Shown: positions 8,753 to 17,585 of the stretch, one piece after another
Layout of the letters: the number at the start of each line of letters is the position of its first letter
How positions within the stretch are numbered: position 1 is the stretch's first letter
DNA from: Nonomuraea aurantiaca
GTDB taxonomy: Bacteria > Actinomycetota > Actinomycetes > Streptosporangiales > Streptosporangiaceae
NCBI RefSeq assembly: GCF_020215705.1
Contig: NZ_JAIWNB010000010.1
Location: 186,001 to 250,000, forward strand
Direction: 5' to 3'
Length of the DNA: 64,000 nucleotides
The notes under the pieces: model-generated
What the model saw: the letters and a program-made list of their open reading frames with translations, nothing else
The model's database searches: none
What the model was told of the DNA's origin: nothing
Made by a program: the position numbers and the translations under genes

Positions 8753-11389
8753 ATGCCGGACTGCACTGTTGTCGTGATCACCTACAACGACGCGGCCCGC
8801 CTGCCCCGGGCCGTGCGATCGGTACTCGGCCAGTCGCTGCACGACCTCGAAGTGATCATCGCCGACGACGCGAGCACCGACGACACGCCCCGGGTGGCCG
8901 GCGAGCTGGCGCGCTCCGATCCCCGCGTCCGCTACCTGCGCCGGCAGGTCAACAGCGGCGGCTGCGGCGCACCCCGGAACGACGGTCTCGACGCGACGAC
9001 CGCGCCGTACGTGATGTTCCTCGACAGCGACGACGAGCTGCCCAGGCACGCCTGCAAGAGCCTGCTCGGCGAGATCGAGCGGACCGGCGCCGACTTCGTG
9101 GCCGGGCAGATCTCCCGGCTGCACGAGCGGAGCGGCCGGCTGGCGCCCTACTACCCCACACTGTTCGCCAGGCGGCGGGTCGTGGCGGGCATCGGCGCGG
9201 AGCCCGAGCTGTTCCTCGACTGCTTCAGCACCAACAAGCTCTACGACGTGCGCTTCCTACGCGAGAACGGGCTGCGCTTCCCGGAGGGCCTCCACTACGA
9301 GGACCACGTCTTCGCGGCCGGCCTGTACGCCGTCTCGCGCCGGTTCGCGGTCGTGCCCTGGGTGGTCTACCACTGGCACCGCGCGCCCGACGACCGCTCC
9401 ATCTCGCTCAACATCAAGGAGATGGACAACGTACGGCATCGCGTGGCGGCGGCCCGGATGAGCGACGACGTGCTGCGTGCCCATGGCGCCGGAGACCTGG
9501 TGCCCGACCGGCAGTACCGCTTCCTCAGGCAGGACCTGCGCGTGTACCTCAACCCGCTGCCCCGGCGCGGCCGGGTGTGGGCGAAGGAGTTCGCCTCCGT
9601 CGTGCGGCCGTACCTGGAGGAGATCCCGCTTGAGGTGTTCGAGCGGATCGAGCCGATGGCCCGGGTCTGCTGTCATCTCATCCTCGACGACCGGGTCGAC
9701 GACCTGCTGGTGGCCGCCCGGTCGCTGCCCGACCCGTGTGCCGCCCCACGGGCCGCCGTACGCCATGAGGGACGGACGTACTGGGGCACGACGGTCGCGC
9801 CCGGCATGGACATCACCCGGCTGCGGATGGCCGAGCTGCCTTACAGCGCGGCCCGGCTGCGGCACGAGGTGACCGAGATCGCCGGGGACGGCGAGCGGAT
9901 CCGGATGAGCGTGCACACCTACGACCCTTTCGGCGTGCTGCCGGTCGAGTGGACGGCCTTCCTCCAGCTCGGCGGCCAACGCGTCCCCATCCAGCCGGTC
10001 GCGTCCGGTGACGGCGGCTACGTGAGTGAGATCGCCTTCACGCCTGCGGCCTCGTGCGAGCCGCGCATCGGGTTCACCAGGAGCTGCGACGGCCGCACCA
10101 CGACCGACCGGCTGATGGCCCCGCCCGACATGGCGCCGGTCGCGCTGCCGGCGGGGCGCCGGGTCACGGCCGAGGGCAACGCCGCGTACCTGCGCGTGCG
10201 CGTCCCATCGGTCAGGTCACGGCTCCACCGGCTCAAGCGCCGGCTGCTGCGGCGGCTCAGCACGCCGGCGATGAAGCTGCGCTTCTACAAGGCGGTGATC
10301 CGCCTGCTTCCGCCCCGCCCTGACCTGGCCCTGTTCGAGGCCGACGTCGGCAAGGGCTACACCGGCAGCCCGCGCGCCATCTACGAGGAGCTGCGGCGGC
10401 GCGGCCTGCCGATCCGCGTCTTCTGGTCGGTGGCCAGGTGCCGGGCGAACTTCCCCGCCGACGCCCGGCTCGTCCGCCGCGGCGGCTGGCGGTACGTATG
10501 GCTGCTGGCCCGCGCCGGCATCTGGGTCGACAGCCACGGCTTCCCGCTCAACTACCCGAAACCGCCCGGGACCCGCTATCTCCAGACCTGGCATGGACAG
10601 GGCATCAAGTCGGTCGGCTTCGACGCGCCCGACCTGCGCGCCGACTTCGACCGCCCGCGCGCCGAGTGGCGCGCCGCCGTCGCCCGCTGGGACGCGCTCA
10701 TCGCCCCGAGCGCCGAGTTCTCGCGGGTCTTCCTGCCCTCCAACGGCTACACGGGCCAGGTCCTCAGGTACGGCACGCCGCGCTGCGACGCGCTGGTGCG
10801 CCAGGAGAGCAGGCACGACGTGCTGCAACGGCTGGAGATACCGCCCGGCAGGAAGATCCTGCTGTACGCGCCCACCTATCGCGACCGGGCCAAGAACAGC
10901 GGGCAGTCGATCCGGGCGGACCTGGAGCTGATGGCCGAGGAGCTGGCCGGCGAGTGGGTGCTGATCCTGCGCACGCACCCGGTGGAACGCTTCAGGACCC
11001 CGCAGCACGTCAGGCATTTCGTCCGGCCCGCCGGGTCGTACCCGGAGATCAACGACCTGATGCTGGCCTCGCACGCGCTGCTCACGGACTACTCGTCGGT
11101 GATGTGCGACTACGCGCTGACCGGCAAGCCCATGGTGTTCCTGATCGACGACTGGGACGAGTACCGGCTGACCGAGCGGGGCGTCTACCACGACCTGCCG
11201 GCGATCGCCCCGGGGCCGTGCGTCACGACGACCGAGGAGGTGGTCGAGGCGTTGCGGAAGCTGCCGGCCGTACACGCGGCCCATGCCGAGCGCTACGCGG
11301 CCTTCCGCGAGCTGTGGTGCGCGGACGAGCGGGGAGACGCCGCCGCGCGCGTCGTGGACGCCTTCTTCGGGCACCGGGCGGCGTCGTGA
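8753..11389 (+). CDS. GT2 glycosyltransferase fused to TagF-type polyol-phosphate polymerase
   Basis: 878 residues with two catalytic domains. Residues 1-230 are a GT-A fold GT2 (CTVVVITYNDAARLPRAVRS, DDASTDDT, FLDSDDE as DxD). A middle beta-rich region leads to a CDP-glycerol glycerophosphotransferase (TagF/TarF) domain at about 510-870, with QTWHGQGIKSVGFD, LLYAPTYRDR, RTHPVER and LLTDYSSVMCDYALTGKPMV, where the His residues are the expected catalytic pair. It likely adds a sugar and then polymerises polyol-phosphate units of a wall teichoic-acid-like glycopolymer at the inner membrane face. ATG 8753 has GGGGAG 6 bases upstream; 8747 is an alternative. It overlaps the next GT by GTGA. Confidence 0.9.
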   Translation: MPDCTVVVITYNDAARLPRAVRSVLGQSLHDLEVIIADDASTDDTPRVAGELARSDPRVRYLRRQVNSGGCGAPRNDGLDATTAPYVMFLDSDDELPRHACKSLLGEIERTGADFVAGQISRLHERSGRLAPYYPTLFARRRVVAGIGAEPELFLDCFSTNKLYDVRFLRENGLRFPEGLHYEDHVFAAGLYAVSRRFAVVPWVVYHWHRAPDDRSISLNIKEMDNVRHRVAAARMSDDVLRAHGAGDLVPDRQYRFLRQDLRVYLNPLPRRGRVWAKEFASVVRPYLEEIPLEVFERIEPMARVCCHLILDDRVDDLLVAARSLPDPCAAPRAAVRHEGRTYWGTTVAPGMDITRLRMAELPYSAARLRHEVTEIAGDGERIRMSVHTYDPFGVLPVEWTAFLQLGGQRVPIQPVASGDGGYVSEIAFTPAASCEPRIGFTRSCDGRTTTDRLMAPPDMAPVALPAGRRVTAEGNAAYLRVRVPSVRSRLHRLKRRLLRRLSTPAMKLRFYKAVIRLLPPRPDLALFEADVGKGYTGSPRAIYEELRRRGLPIRVFWSVARCRANFPADARLVRRGGWRYVWLLARAGIWVDSHGFPLNYPKPPGTRYLQTWHGQGIKSVGFDAPDLRADFDRPRAEWRAAVARWDALIAPSAEFSRVFLPSNGYTGQVLRYGTPRCDALVRQESRHDVLQRLEIPPGRKILLYAPTYRDRAKNSGQSIRADLELMAEELAGEWVLILRTHPVERFRTPQHVRHFVRPAGSYPEINDLMLASHALLTDYSSVMCDYALTGKPMVFLIDDWDEYRLTERGVYHDLPAIAPGPCVTTTEEVVEALRKLPAVHAAHAERYAAFRELWCADERGDAAARVVDAFFGHRAAS

Positions 11390-12450
11390 CCGTGGTGTTC
11401 GCCTGCATGGACGCCGACACGCTGGGGGGCATCCAGCAGGTGACGCACACCCTGGCGCAGGGGCTGGCCGAACGCGGCTACGACGTGCACGTGGTCGGGC
11501 TGCACCGGGCGGCGGCGCCGTTCCGCTACGTCGAGGAGCCCGGCTACCGGCGTCACGTGATCAGCCCGGAGCCCCTGGGACCGCAGAGCGCGCGGGCACG
11601 CAGGCGGGCCGACGAGCGGCTGGCCGCCCTGTTCGACCCGATGCGGGGCGGTTTCGCGGTGCTGACCTCACCGGGAGTGGTGACGCGGCTGACGTCCGTC
11701 CTGCCCGGCTCGCTCCATCGGGTCGGGCAGTACCACGGCTCGTACGAGCACGCCCGCGGCTGCTGGCACCTCGGCTCGATCAGACAGCACTACCTCAACC
11801 TCGACCAGGCGGTCTTCCTCAGCGAGGACGACGCCTGGCGTTTCTCCGAGGACGCGCTGCTGCCCAACACCTGGGCCCTGCCCAACCCGCTGGCGCGCTG
11901 GCCGGAGGAGGTGTCCGGGCTGGAGACGCCCCGGGTGCTGGGAGTGGGGCGGATGGAGGGGATCAAGCGGTTCGACCGGCTCATCAGCGCGTTCGCCAGG
12001 GCCGGCGCGCCGGCGCCGTGGGAGCTGCACCTGATCGGCGACGGTGGCGAGCTGGAGCGGCTGCGCGCGCACGCCGCGCGTGAGGGGGTCGGGGAGCGCG
12101 TGGTGTTCAGGGGCCGCGTCCCCGCCGCCCGGATGACGGGCGAATACCTGAAGGCGGCGATCCTGGGGCTGACCAGCGAGCACGAGGGGCTGCCGGTCGT
12201 GTTGCTGGAGGCGGCGGCGCACGGGGTGCCCGCGGTGGCGTTCGACGTGTCGGGCGGCGTGCGGTCGGTGGGGCCGGTGCTCGTCCCGGCCGGGGACGTC
12301 GGCGCGTTCGGCGCGGCGCTGGCCCGGCTGATGGGCTCGGCGTGGGAGCGGCGGCGCCTGGGCGCCGCCGCTCGGGCACGGGCCGACGCCTTCCGGCTCG
12401 ACCACGTCCTGGACCGCTGGGAAGCCCTGTTCGTCCACCTGACCAGGTGA
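11386..12450 (+). CDS. GT4-family glycosyltransferase
   Basis: 354 residues starting at a GTG that overlaps the preceding stop (GTGA). GT-B fold: the N-terminal acceptor domain starts VVFACMDADTLGGIQQVTH, and the C-terminal nucleotide-sugar domain contains VLGVGRMEGIKRFDRLI, LIGDGGELERL, VVFRGRVP and the EX7E-type segment SEHEGLPVVLLEAAAHGVP. It retains the GT4 signature residues. Translational coupling to the TagF fusion implies work on the same polymer. The sugar donor is not predictable. Confidence 0.88.
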   Translation: MTVVFACMDADTLGGIQQVTHTLAQGLAERGYDVHVVGLHRAAAPFRYVEEPGYRRHVISPEPLGPQSARARRRADERLAALFDPMRGGFAVLTSPGVVTRLTSVLPGSLHRVGQYHGSYEHARGCWHLGSIRQHYLNLDQAVFLSEDDAWRFSEDALLPNTWALPNPLARWPEEVSGLETPRVLGVGRMEGIKRFDRLISAFARAGAPAPWELHLIGDGGELERLRAHAAREGVGERVVFRGRVPAARMTGEYLKAAILGLTSEHEGLPVVLLEAAAHGVPAVAFDVSGGVRSVGPVLVPAGDVGAFGAALARLMGSAWERRRLGAAARARADAFRLDHVLDRWEALFVHLTR

Positions 12451-12462
12451 CGAGCAGATCTG

Positions 12463-13512
12463 CTACCGCGCGCGCTGGGCCAGCTCGGGCGACTCGTTGC
12501 GCGGCTGCGGTATCCCGGCGAGCAGCTGCTGCTTCGAGGTGAGCAGCGCGGCGACCGGGCTCGGCTCGCGCAGCCGGTTGATGCGGTCGCGCACCATCTT
12601 GCGCATCCGGTTGGCGCGGCGCTTCTGCATCGTCTTGTGGCAGGTGACCAGGTGCTCCTTGGCCGCCGCCGGCGCGCCGGACAGCTCGTAGCCGTTGGCC
12701 TCCAGCCGGTCGCCGAGCACCTGCTCGCACAGCGAGATCTCCCAGTCCTCCAGCCGCTTGGCCCAGCTGCCCACCCTGGCGCGGGTGACCTCGCCGTGCG
12801 TGTTGCTGTGCCAGACCTTGTGCGCGGGGACCGCCACGGTGGCCGCCTCGCGCGGAGAGACCGTACTCGGGTCGAAGTCCTCGTCGAGGAAGTGGCAGAG
12901 CTTCTTCATCTCGGTGGCCGGGTCGTCGGTGAGGTCCTCGTACCGCAGCTCGTAGTAGGTGTCCTCGGGCAGCATCCGCCGCAGCCTGTTGCCCGCGTCG
13001 ATGGCCTCGGCCCAGGTGGAGATCGCGTGGAAGGAGTCCAGGGTGTACCAGGGCATCTCCTTCAGCGACGAGACGCAGTCGCGGCCGTCCCTGATCAGGT
13101 GGATGAACTGGGCGTCGGGGAAAAGCCTGAGCAGGATGTCGACCTGCTTGACGTAGCTCGGCCGCTTGTCTCCCCAGCGGGGCTTGTCGAAGCGGTCGGC
13201 GTACATGCGGAAGGTGGTGCCGAGCACCGAGCCGAGCGTCCCGGGACCGTCGACGACCTGCTGGACGAAGTCCTCCTTGTCGAGCTTGAGCTCGCGGAAC
13301 TTGGTGCTGCGGTCGCCCGCGATCCACTCCGCGAGCGCGCGGCGGCGCTCCTCGACGCGCAGGTCGCCGAACGAGCGGCGCCGGTGGTAGACGGGCACCA
13401 GGAACCTGGTCTCCGGCGGCACCGCGATCCGCGGGTGCGAGTGGAGCATGAGCTGCAGCATCGTGGTGCCGGAGCGCGGACAGCCGACGACGAAAATGGG
13501 CCGGTCTGACAT
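12463..13512 (-). CDS. Sulfotransferase family protein
   Basis: 349 residues, convergent with the GT4 gene. The N-terminal PAPS 5'-phosphosulfate loop is IFVVGCPRSGTTMLQLML, and a 3'-phosphate motif lies near IHLIRDGRDCVSSLKEMPW. Length fits the bacterial sulfotransferase family that uses 3'-phosphoadenylyl sulfate. It sits 16 bp downstream of the CDP-alcohol phosphatidyltransferase on the same strand, inside a glycan locus, so sulfation of a surface glycan or its lipid anchor is an inference. The C-terminal 60 residues are basic (KTMQKRRANRMRKMVRDRI). Confidence 0.87.
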   Translation of the reverse strand: MSDRPIFVVGCPRSGTTMLQLMLHSHPRIAVPPETRFLVPVYHRRRSFGDLRVEERRRALAEWIAGDRSTKFRELKLDKEDFVQQVVDGPGTLGSVLGTTFRMYADRFDKPRWGDKRPSYVKQVDILLRLFPDAQFIHLIRDGRDCVSSLKEMPWYTLDSFHAISTWAEAIDAGNRLRRMLPEDTYYELRYEDLTDDPATEMKKLCHFLDEDFDPSTVSPREAATVAVPAHKVWHSNTHGEVTRARVGSWAKRLEDWEISLCEQVLGDRLEANGYELSGAPAAAKEHLVTCHKTMQKRRANRMRKMVRDRINRLREPSPVAALLTSKQQLLAGIPQPRNESPELAQRAR

Positions 13513-13528
13513 GAAAACCCCCGAAAAC

Positions 13529-14353
13529 TTAGACGAGAACGTGCTCTCGGCTCCTCGTGGAGGGCACGCTGTGCTTGCGCGTGAAGAGCCACATCCGGTG
13601 GACGAGCCAGACCTCGTTGACCAGCAACGAGACGCTGGCGACCGCGGAAACCGGGATCAGCGCCACGGTGCCCACGAGCGGCGCGACCACGAACACCGCG
13701 GCGTGGAACTCGATGCCGCTGATCAGGTGGGCGCGGATACGGCGGCGGGCCATCGCCTTGTTGATCCGCCGCACGAGACGACGGGACCGGCTCATCGGCG
13801 GCCTCTGGCGCGGTATCCGCACCTCGGGCTCGTCCTCCTCCTCCGCCCGGGCCTCCCCGTCGGCCTCCCGCTCGGCCTTGACCGTCTCGCGGACCCGCTT
13901 CATCTGCGGCGCGTTGACGTACCTGAACAGGTCGACCACCGCCACCGCCGCGCCCATGACGATGTAGCGAACGTCGCCGGTGAGCGCGTACTGGCCGTAG
14001 GCGAGACCGGCGGCGCAGCACACCACCCTGATCCGGTCGCCGACGTAGTCGAGCCACAGGCCGAAGGGCGTCCCCGAGCCCTTGAGCCGCGCTATCTTGC
14101 CGTCAAGGCAGTCCACCATGAAGCTCAGATAGAACATGGCCGCCCCCGCGGCCAGCAGGTCCATCGCGAGACATACGGCGGACACCATGCCGAGGACCAG
14201 CGAGACCACCGTGAGCTGGTTGGGCGTCAACCGCGTGTGGTTGGCCACCAGCAGAGCTGCCCGGCAGGCGACCGGGTCCACGAAGTACACGGTCCACCAG
14301 GAGTCTCTCCGCTTGCGTGTCGCGTAGACGTCATCGAGCGAATAGGTCCTCAT
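13529..14353 (-). CDS. CDP-alcohol phosphatidyltransferase family membrane protein
   Basis: 274 residues from the ATG at 14353; a TTG at 14389 with GAGAG upstream is the alternative. The signature D-x2-DG-x2-AR-x8-G-x3-D-x3-D is intact as DCLDGKIAR then GLWLDYVGD. Several membrane helices surround it, and a charged cytoplasmic stretch near 165-190 contains VKAEREADGEARAEEEDEP. The family transfers a phospho-alcohol from a CDP-alcohol to a lipid or sugar acceptor with release of CMP or of the alcohol. In this locus it may make an anchor lipid or polyol-phosphate unit of the wall polymer; substrate unknown. Confidence 0.88.
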   Translation of the reverse strand: MRTYSLDDVYATRKRRDSWWTVYFVDPVACRAALLVANHTRLTPNQLTVVSLVLGMVSAVCLAMDLLAAGAAMFYLSFMVDCLDGKIARLKGSGTPFGLWLDYVGDRIRVVCCAAGLAYGQYALTGDVRYIVMGAAVAVVDLFRYVNAPQMKRVRETVKAEREADGEARAEEEDEPEVRIPRQRPPMSRSRRLVRRINKAMARRRIRAHLISGIEFHAAVFVVAPLVGTVALIPVSAVASVSLLVNEVWLVHRMWLFTRKHSVPSTRSREHVLV

Positions 14354-14402
14354 GGCTTCCAAGCATGGCGACGCAACGCCGTGATCCAATTACTCTCTGG
14401 AA

Positions 14403-15842
14403 CTACTGGGCGATGTCCATGCCGGTTCTTGACCATCCTGGAACCGACAGCCGCCAGACCTTCTGCGCCTCGGCATCACGAAAGCACGTTTTCAACACCA
14501 GGCCGCACAGTTCCACCCGTGCGTGCAGCCGCCAGCTCGGGCCGCCCTCTTCGAGCAGCGCCGGGTCGATCTCCACCGAGACGCCCTGCCCGCCCGTGCG
14601 CCGTACCTCCAGCGGGACCCGGCGCTCGCCGTCGGTCAGCCACATGCCGACCCGGTTCGGCTCCCGCGCCACCCGGTGGAGGGCCACCTCGCCGCGCACC
14701 TCGAAGCGGCTCCCCGTCCAGCCGCACTCATGGACCGTGGCCAGCAGCTTGACCTCGTCGCTCGCCTCAAAGACCGCGTCGGGGATCTGGAGGGTCCGGT
14801 CGCGGAAGTAGGGGTAGTCGCCGTACCAGCCGATCTCGTGCGGCACGATGGGGGTGCCGTCGACCGAGTCGCGCCTGAACCTGCGCACCACCCGCAACTC
14901 CTCGACCAGGCCGCGGCTCAGCAGGTGGAGTTCGAGCCTGCGCAGCGACGCCACCTCGCCGAGGGCGACGGGGCTCAGCCCGGCCAGCCACTCCTGCGAG
15001 AGTTCGAGCAGCGGCCCGATCTCGTCGTCCTCGGCGTACTCCAGCGCCTGGAACAGGAACAGGATGTCCTTCTCCAGCACCAGGCCGTCGAAGGCGTCGG
15101 TGAGCTCGGGCGCCTGCTCGGTGAGGAAGGCCCGGACCGCGCGGATGGCGGCCAGCCGTTCGGCCAGGTTCGGCAGCTCCGCCCGCCGCTGGGTGATCGA
15201 GCTCTCCCCCTCCTCGCGCTTGCGCCAGTGGTAGACGACGTCGGTGAGCACGTCGACGCCCGTCGCCAGCACGTGCGCCCGCATGCTGAGCGGCACATCC
15301 TCATAGATCCCCGCCGGGAACTCCAGCTCGTGCTTACGCCAGAAGTCCTGCCGGTAGACCTTGTTCCAGACCGTGCGGTCCCTGATCAGGGACCGGCGCT
15401 CCCGGATGTGCGCGCCCCGCGCGGGGCGCCGGAACGCCTTCTCGTGCATGGACGACACGGCCAGCTCGCCCTCCGCCAGGCGCAGCACCCCGCCGCACGC
15501 GAAGTCCGAGCCGCTCTCCCGCAACGACTCCACCAGCAGCTCGTACGCCTTGGGCGGCACGACGTCGTCGCTGTCCGCGAAGGCCAGATAGGTGCCGCGG
15601 GCCCGCCGGATCCCCGCGTTGCGCGCCGGGCCTGGGCCCTGGTTCGGCTGGTCGAGCAGGACGAAGCGGGGGTCGCGGGCCGCGAACTCGCCGGCCAGCC
15701 GCGCGCTTCCGTCCAGTGAGCCGTCGTCCACGAGGATGACCTCGATGTCCTCCAGTGTCTGAGCCGCCAGAGATTCCAGACATTCGCCGATATACGGCTC
15801 TACGTTGTAGATCGGGACGACGACGCTGAGGATGGGCGTCAT
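14403..15842 (-). CDS. GT2 glycosyltransferase with C-terminal beta domain
   Basis: 479 residues. The N-terminal GT-A domain starts PILSVVVPIYNVEPYIGECL with VDDGSLDGS, GPGPARNAGIRRARG and FADSDDVVPP (DxD). Residues 230-330 form a helical acceptor-binding region, and the last 110 residues look like a beta-sandwich (TVHECGWTGSRFEVRGEVAL). The start ATG at 15842 opens directly into the GT2 strand; the longer frame upstream lacks coding character. A related architecture is found in the 21671-23557 protein, suggesting two steps on one polymer. It is divergent from pseH across 156 bp, which must hold both promoters. Confidence 0.87.
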   Translation of the reverse strand: MTPILSVVVPIYNVEPYIGECLESLAAQTLEDIEVILVDDGSLDGSARLAGEFAARDPRFVLLDQPNQGPGPARNAGIRRARGTYLAFADSDDVVPPKAYELLVESLRESGSDFACGGVLRLAEGELAVSSMHEKAFRRPARGAHIRERRSLIRDRTVWNKVYRQDFWRKHELEFPAGIYEDVPLSMRAHVLATGVDVLTDVVYHWRKREEGESSITQRRAELPNLAERLAAIRAVRAFLTEQAPELTDAFDGLVLEKDILFLFQALEYAEDDEIGPLLELSQEWLAGLSPVALGEVASLRRLELHLLSRGLVEELRVVRRFRRDSVDGTPIVPHEIGWYGDYPYFRDRTLQIPDAVFEASDEVKLLATVHECGWTGSRFEVRGEVALHRVAREPNRVGMWLTDGERRVPLEVRRTGGQGVSVEIDPALLEEGGPSWRLHARVELCGLVLKTCFRDAEAQKVWRLSVPGWSRTGMDIAQ

Positions 15843-15998
15843 ACCGAGGAGCTCCCTTGGGGTCGGGGTTGGGGTCGAGGGCAGCATGCCCTGGCCATCA
15901 CTCCGGCACGACGTTCGATGCCGCACTCTGATCAGCTCTTTGCCGGATGGATCCGCTACGTTGTGCAATGGATCGAGCGCGCTGAGTAGGGGGAAGCC

Positions 15999-16502
15999 GT
16001 GCTGAGACCCGTACACGACCATGAGCTGCCCGCCATCCGCCGATGGCGCAACCACCCGAGGGTGCGAGCGGCGAGCTTCACCACCCACGTCATCGCCGAG
16101 GCCGAGCACGCCCGGTGGTGGGCCGCGGTAAAGGACGATCCGGCCAGGCGGGTGCTGATCTACGACCACGACGGGACCGCCGCGGGGGTGGTGACGTTCT
16201 CCGGGCTCGACCCCACCGCGCGGAGCGGCGAGTGGGGGTTCTACCTCGACCTGGCCGGGCTGGAGCCGTCGGGCGCGCTGCTGCCGGCCTGGATCGGGCT
16301 CGAGCGGGCCGCCATCGACCACGCCTTCGGACCGCTGGGGCTGACCACGCTGCGGGGCGAGGTGCTCGCCCGCAACGAGGCGGCCAGGGGGCTGCACCGG
16401 CGCTTCGGGTTCGCCGAGGTCGCCGTCCACCGGCGCGACATCGACGGCGTCCGCCGCGACGTCGTCACCGTGCAACTGAGCAGAAAGGACGACAGCGCAT
16501 GA
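15999..16502 (+). CDS. pseH: GNAT acetyltransferase, PseH type
   Basis: 167 residues of GNAT fold, starting LRPVHDHELPAIRRWRNHP, the usual opening of PseH-type N-acetyltransferases. The acetyl-CoA region is LRGEVLARNEAARGLHRRFG (RNxxA). Known role of the family: acetylation of the 4-amino group of UDP-4-amino-4,6-dideoxy-AltNAc, the third step to pseudaminic acid. Assignment rests on fold plus its place directly before pseI, with an ATGA overlap. In this locus it could instead transfer a longer acyl group. Confidence 0.8.
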   Translation: MLRPVHDHELPAIRRWRNHPRVRAASFTTHVIAEAEHARWWAAVKDDPARRVLIYDHDGTAAGVVTFSGLDPTARSGEWGFYLDLAGLEPSGALLPAWIGLERAAIDHAFGPLGLTTLRGEVLARNEAARGLHRRFGFAEVAVHRRDIDGVRRDVVTVQLSRKDDSA

Positions 16503-17542
16503 TCTCCATCGCCGGGCGCGCTATCGGGGCGGGACAGCCCCCCTTCGTCATCGCCGAGATGTCGGGCAACCACAACGGCCGCCTCGAACAGGCCCTCGCC
16601 ATCGTCGACGCGGTGGCCGACAGCGGCGCGCACGCCCTGAAGCTGCAGACCTACCGCCCCGACACGATCACCGTCGACGCCGACGGCCCCGCCTTCCGGG
16701 TGGGTGCCGAGCACGAGCTGTGGGGCGGCGAGCGTCTCTACCGGCTCTTCGAGCGGGCGCACACGCCATGGGAGTGGCACGAGCCGATCTTCGCCAGGGC
16801 TCGCGGACGTGGGCTCATCCCGTTCTCCTCGCCCTTCGACCCCACGGCCATCGATCTGCTGGAGAGTCTCGGCGCCCCGGCCTACAAGATCGCCTCTTCG
16901 GAGATCGTGGACCTGCCCCTGATCAGGCTCGCCGCCGCCACGGGGAAGCCGCTGATCATCTCCACCGGCATGGCGTCGATCGGCGAGATCCACGCCGCCG
17001 CGGAGGCCGCCCGCGAGGCGGGCTGCACGCAGCTCGCCATGCTGGCCTGCACCGCCGCCTACCCCGCCGCGCCCGCCGAGAGCAACCTGCGCTCGCTTCC
17101 GCTGCTCGCCGGGCTCACCGGCGCGGTCGTCGGCGTCTCCGACCACACGCCCGGCATCGGCGCGGCGGTCGCGGCGGTCGCGCTCGGCGCGTGCCTGATC
17201 GAGAAGCACGTCACGGTGGACCGGGGCGACGGGGGCGTCGACTCGGCGTTCTCGCTGGAGCCCGCCGAACTCGCGGCGCTCGTGGTGGAGAGCGAGCGGG
17301 CCTGGCAGTCGCTGGGCAGCGCGGTCATCGGGCCGCGGGCCTCCGAGCGCGAGGGGCTGCGGTTCCGGCGGTCGCTGTATGTCGTACGGGATGTGCGGGC
17401 GGGCGAGCCGGTGACGGAGCAGAACGTCCGCTCCATCCGGCCGGCCGGGGGGCTGCCGCCGGCGGCGGCGGCGCAGGTGATGGGTCGCCGCTTCGCCAGG
17501 GACGCCACGATCGGCACACCACTGACCTGGGACCTGGTCTGA
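16499..17542 (+). CDS. pseI: Pseudaminic acid synthase
   Basis: 347 residues of the NeuB/PseI family: TIM-barrel synthase plus C-terminal SAF (antifreeze-like) domain. It condenses 2,4-diacetamido-2,4,6-trideoxy-L-altrose with phosphoenolpyruvate. Diagnostic text is FVIAEMSGNHNGRLEQALAI, YKIASSEIVDLPLI, ISTGMAS, GVSDHTPG and IEKHVTVDRGDGGVDSAFSL. The GGVDSAFSLEP end is characteristic of PseI rather than sialic or legionaminic acid synthases. The SAF domain starts near RRSLYVVRDVRAGE. ATG overlaps the pseH stop by four bases. Confidence 0.92.
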   Translation: MISIAGRAIGAGQPPFVIAEMSGNHNGRLEQALAIVDAVADSGAHALKLQTYRPDTITVDADGPAFRVGAEHELWGGERLYRLFERAHTPWEWHEPIFARARGRGLIPFSSPFDPTAIDLLESLGAPAYKIASSEIVDLPLIRLAAATGKPLIISTGMASIGEIHAAAEAAREAGCTQLAMLACTAAYPAAPAESNLRSLPLLAGLTGAVVGVSDHTPGIGAAVAAVALGACLIEKHVTVDRGDGGVDSAFSLEPAELAALVVESERAWQSLGSAVIGPRASEREGLRFRRSLYVVRDVRAGEPVTEQNVRSIRPAGGLPPAAAAQVMGRRFARDATIGTPLTWDLV

Positions 17543-17585
17543 CGGGCACTTGGTTCGGAGGGGGCTCGTTCAGAGGAGGGCTCGT

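Noticed and set aside
16499..17542. Sialic or legionaminic acid synthase
   Set aside because: The GGVDSAFSLEP end and the inverting PseB-type dehydratase in the same locus favour pseudaminic acid.
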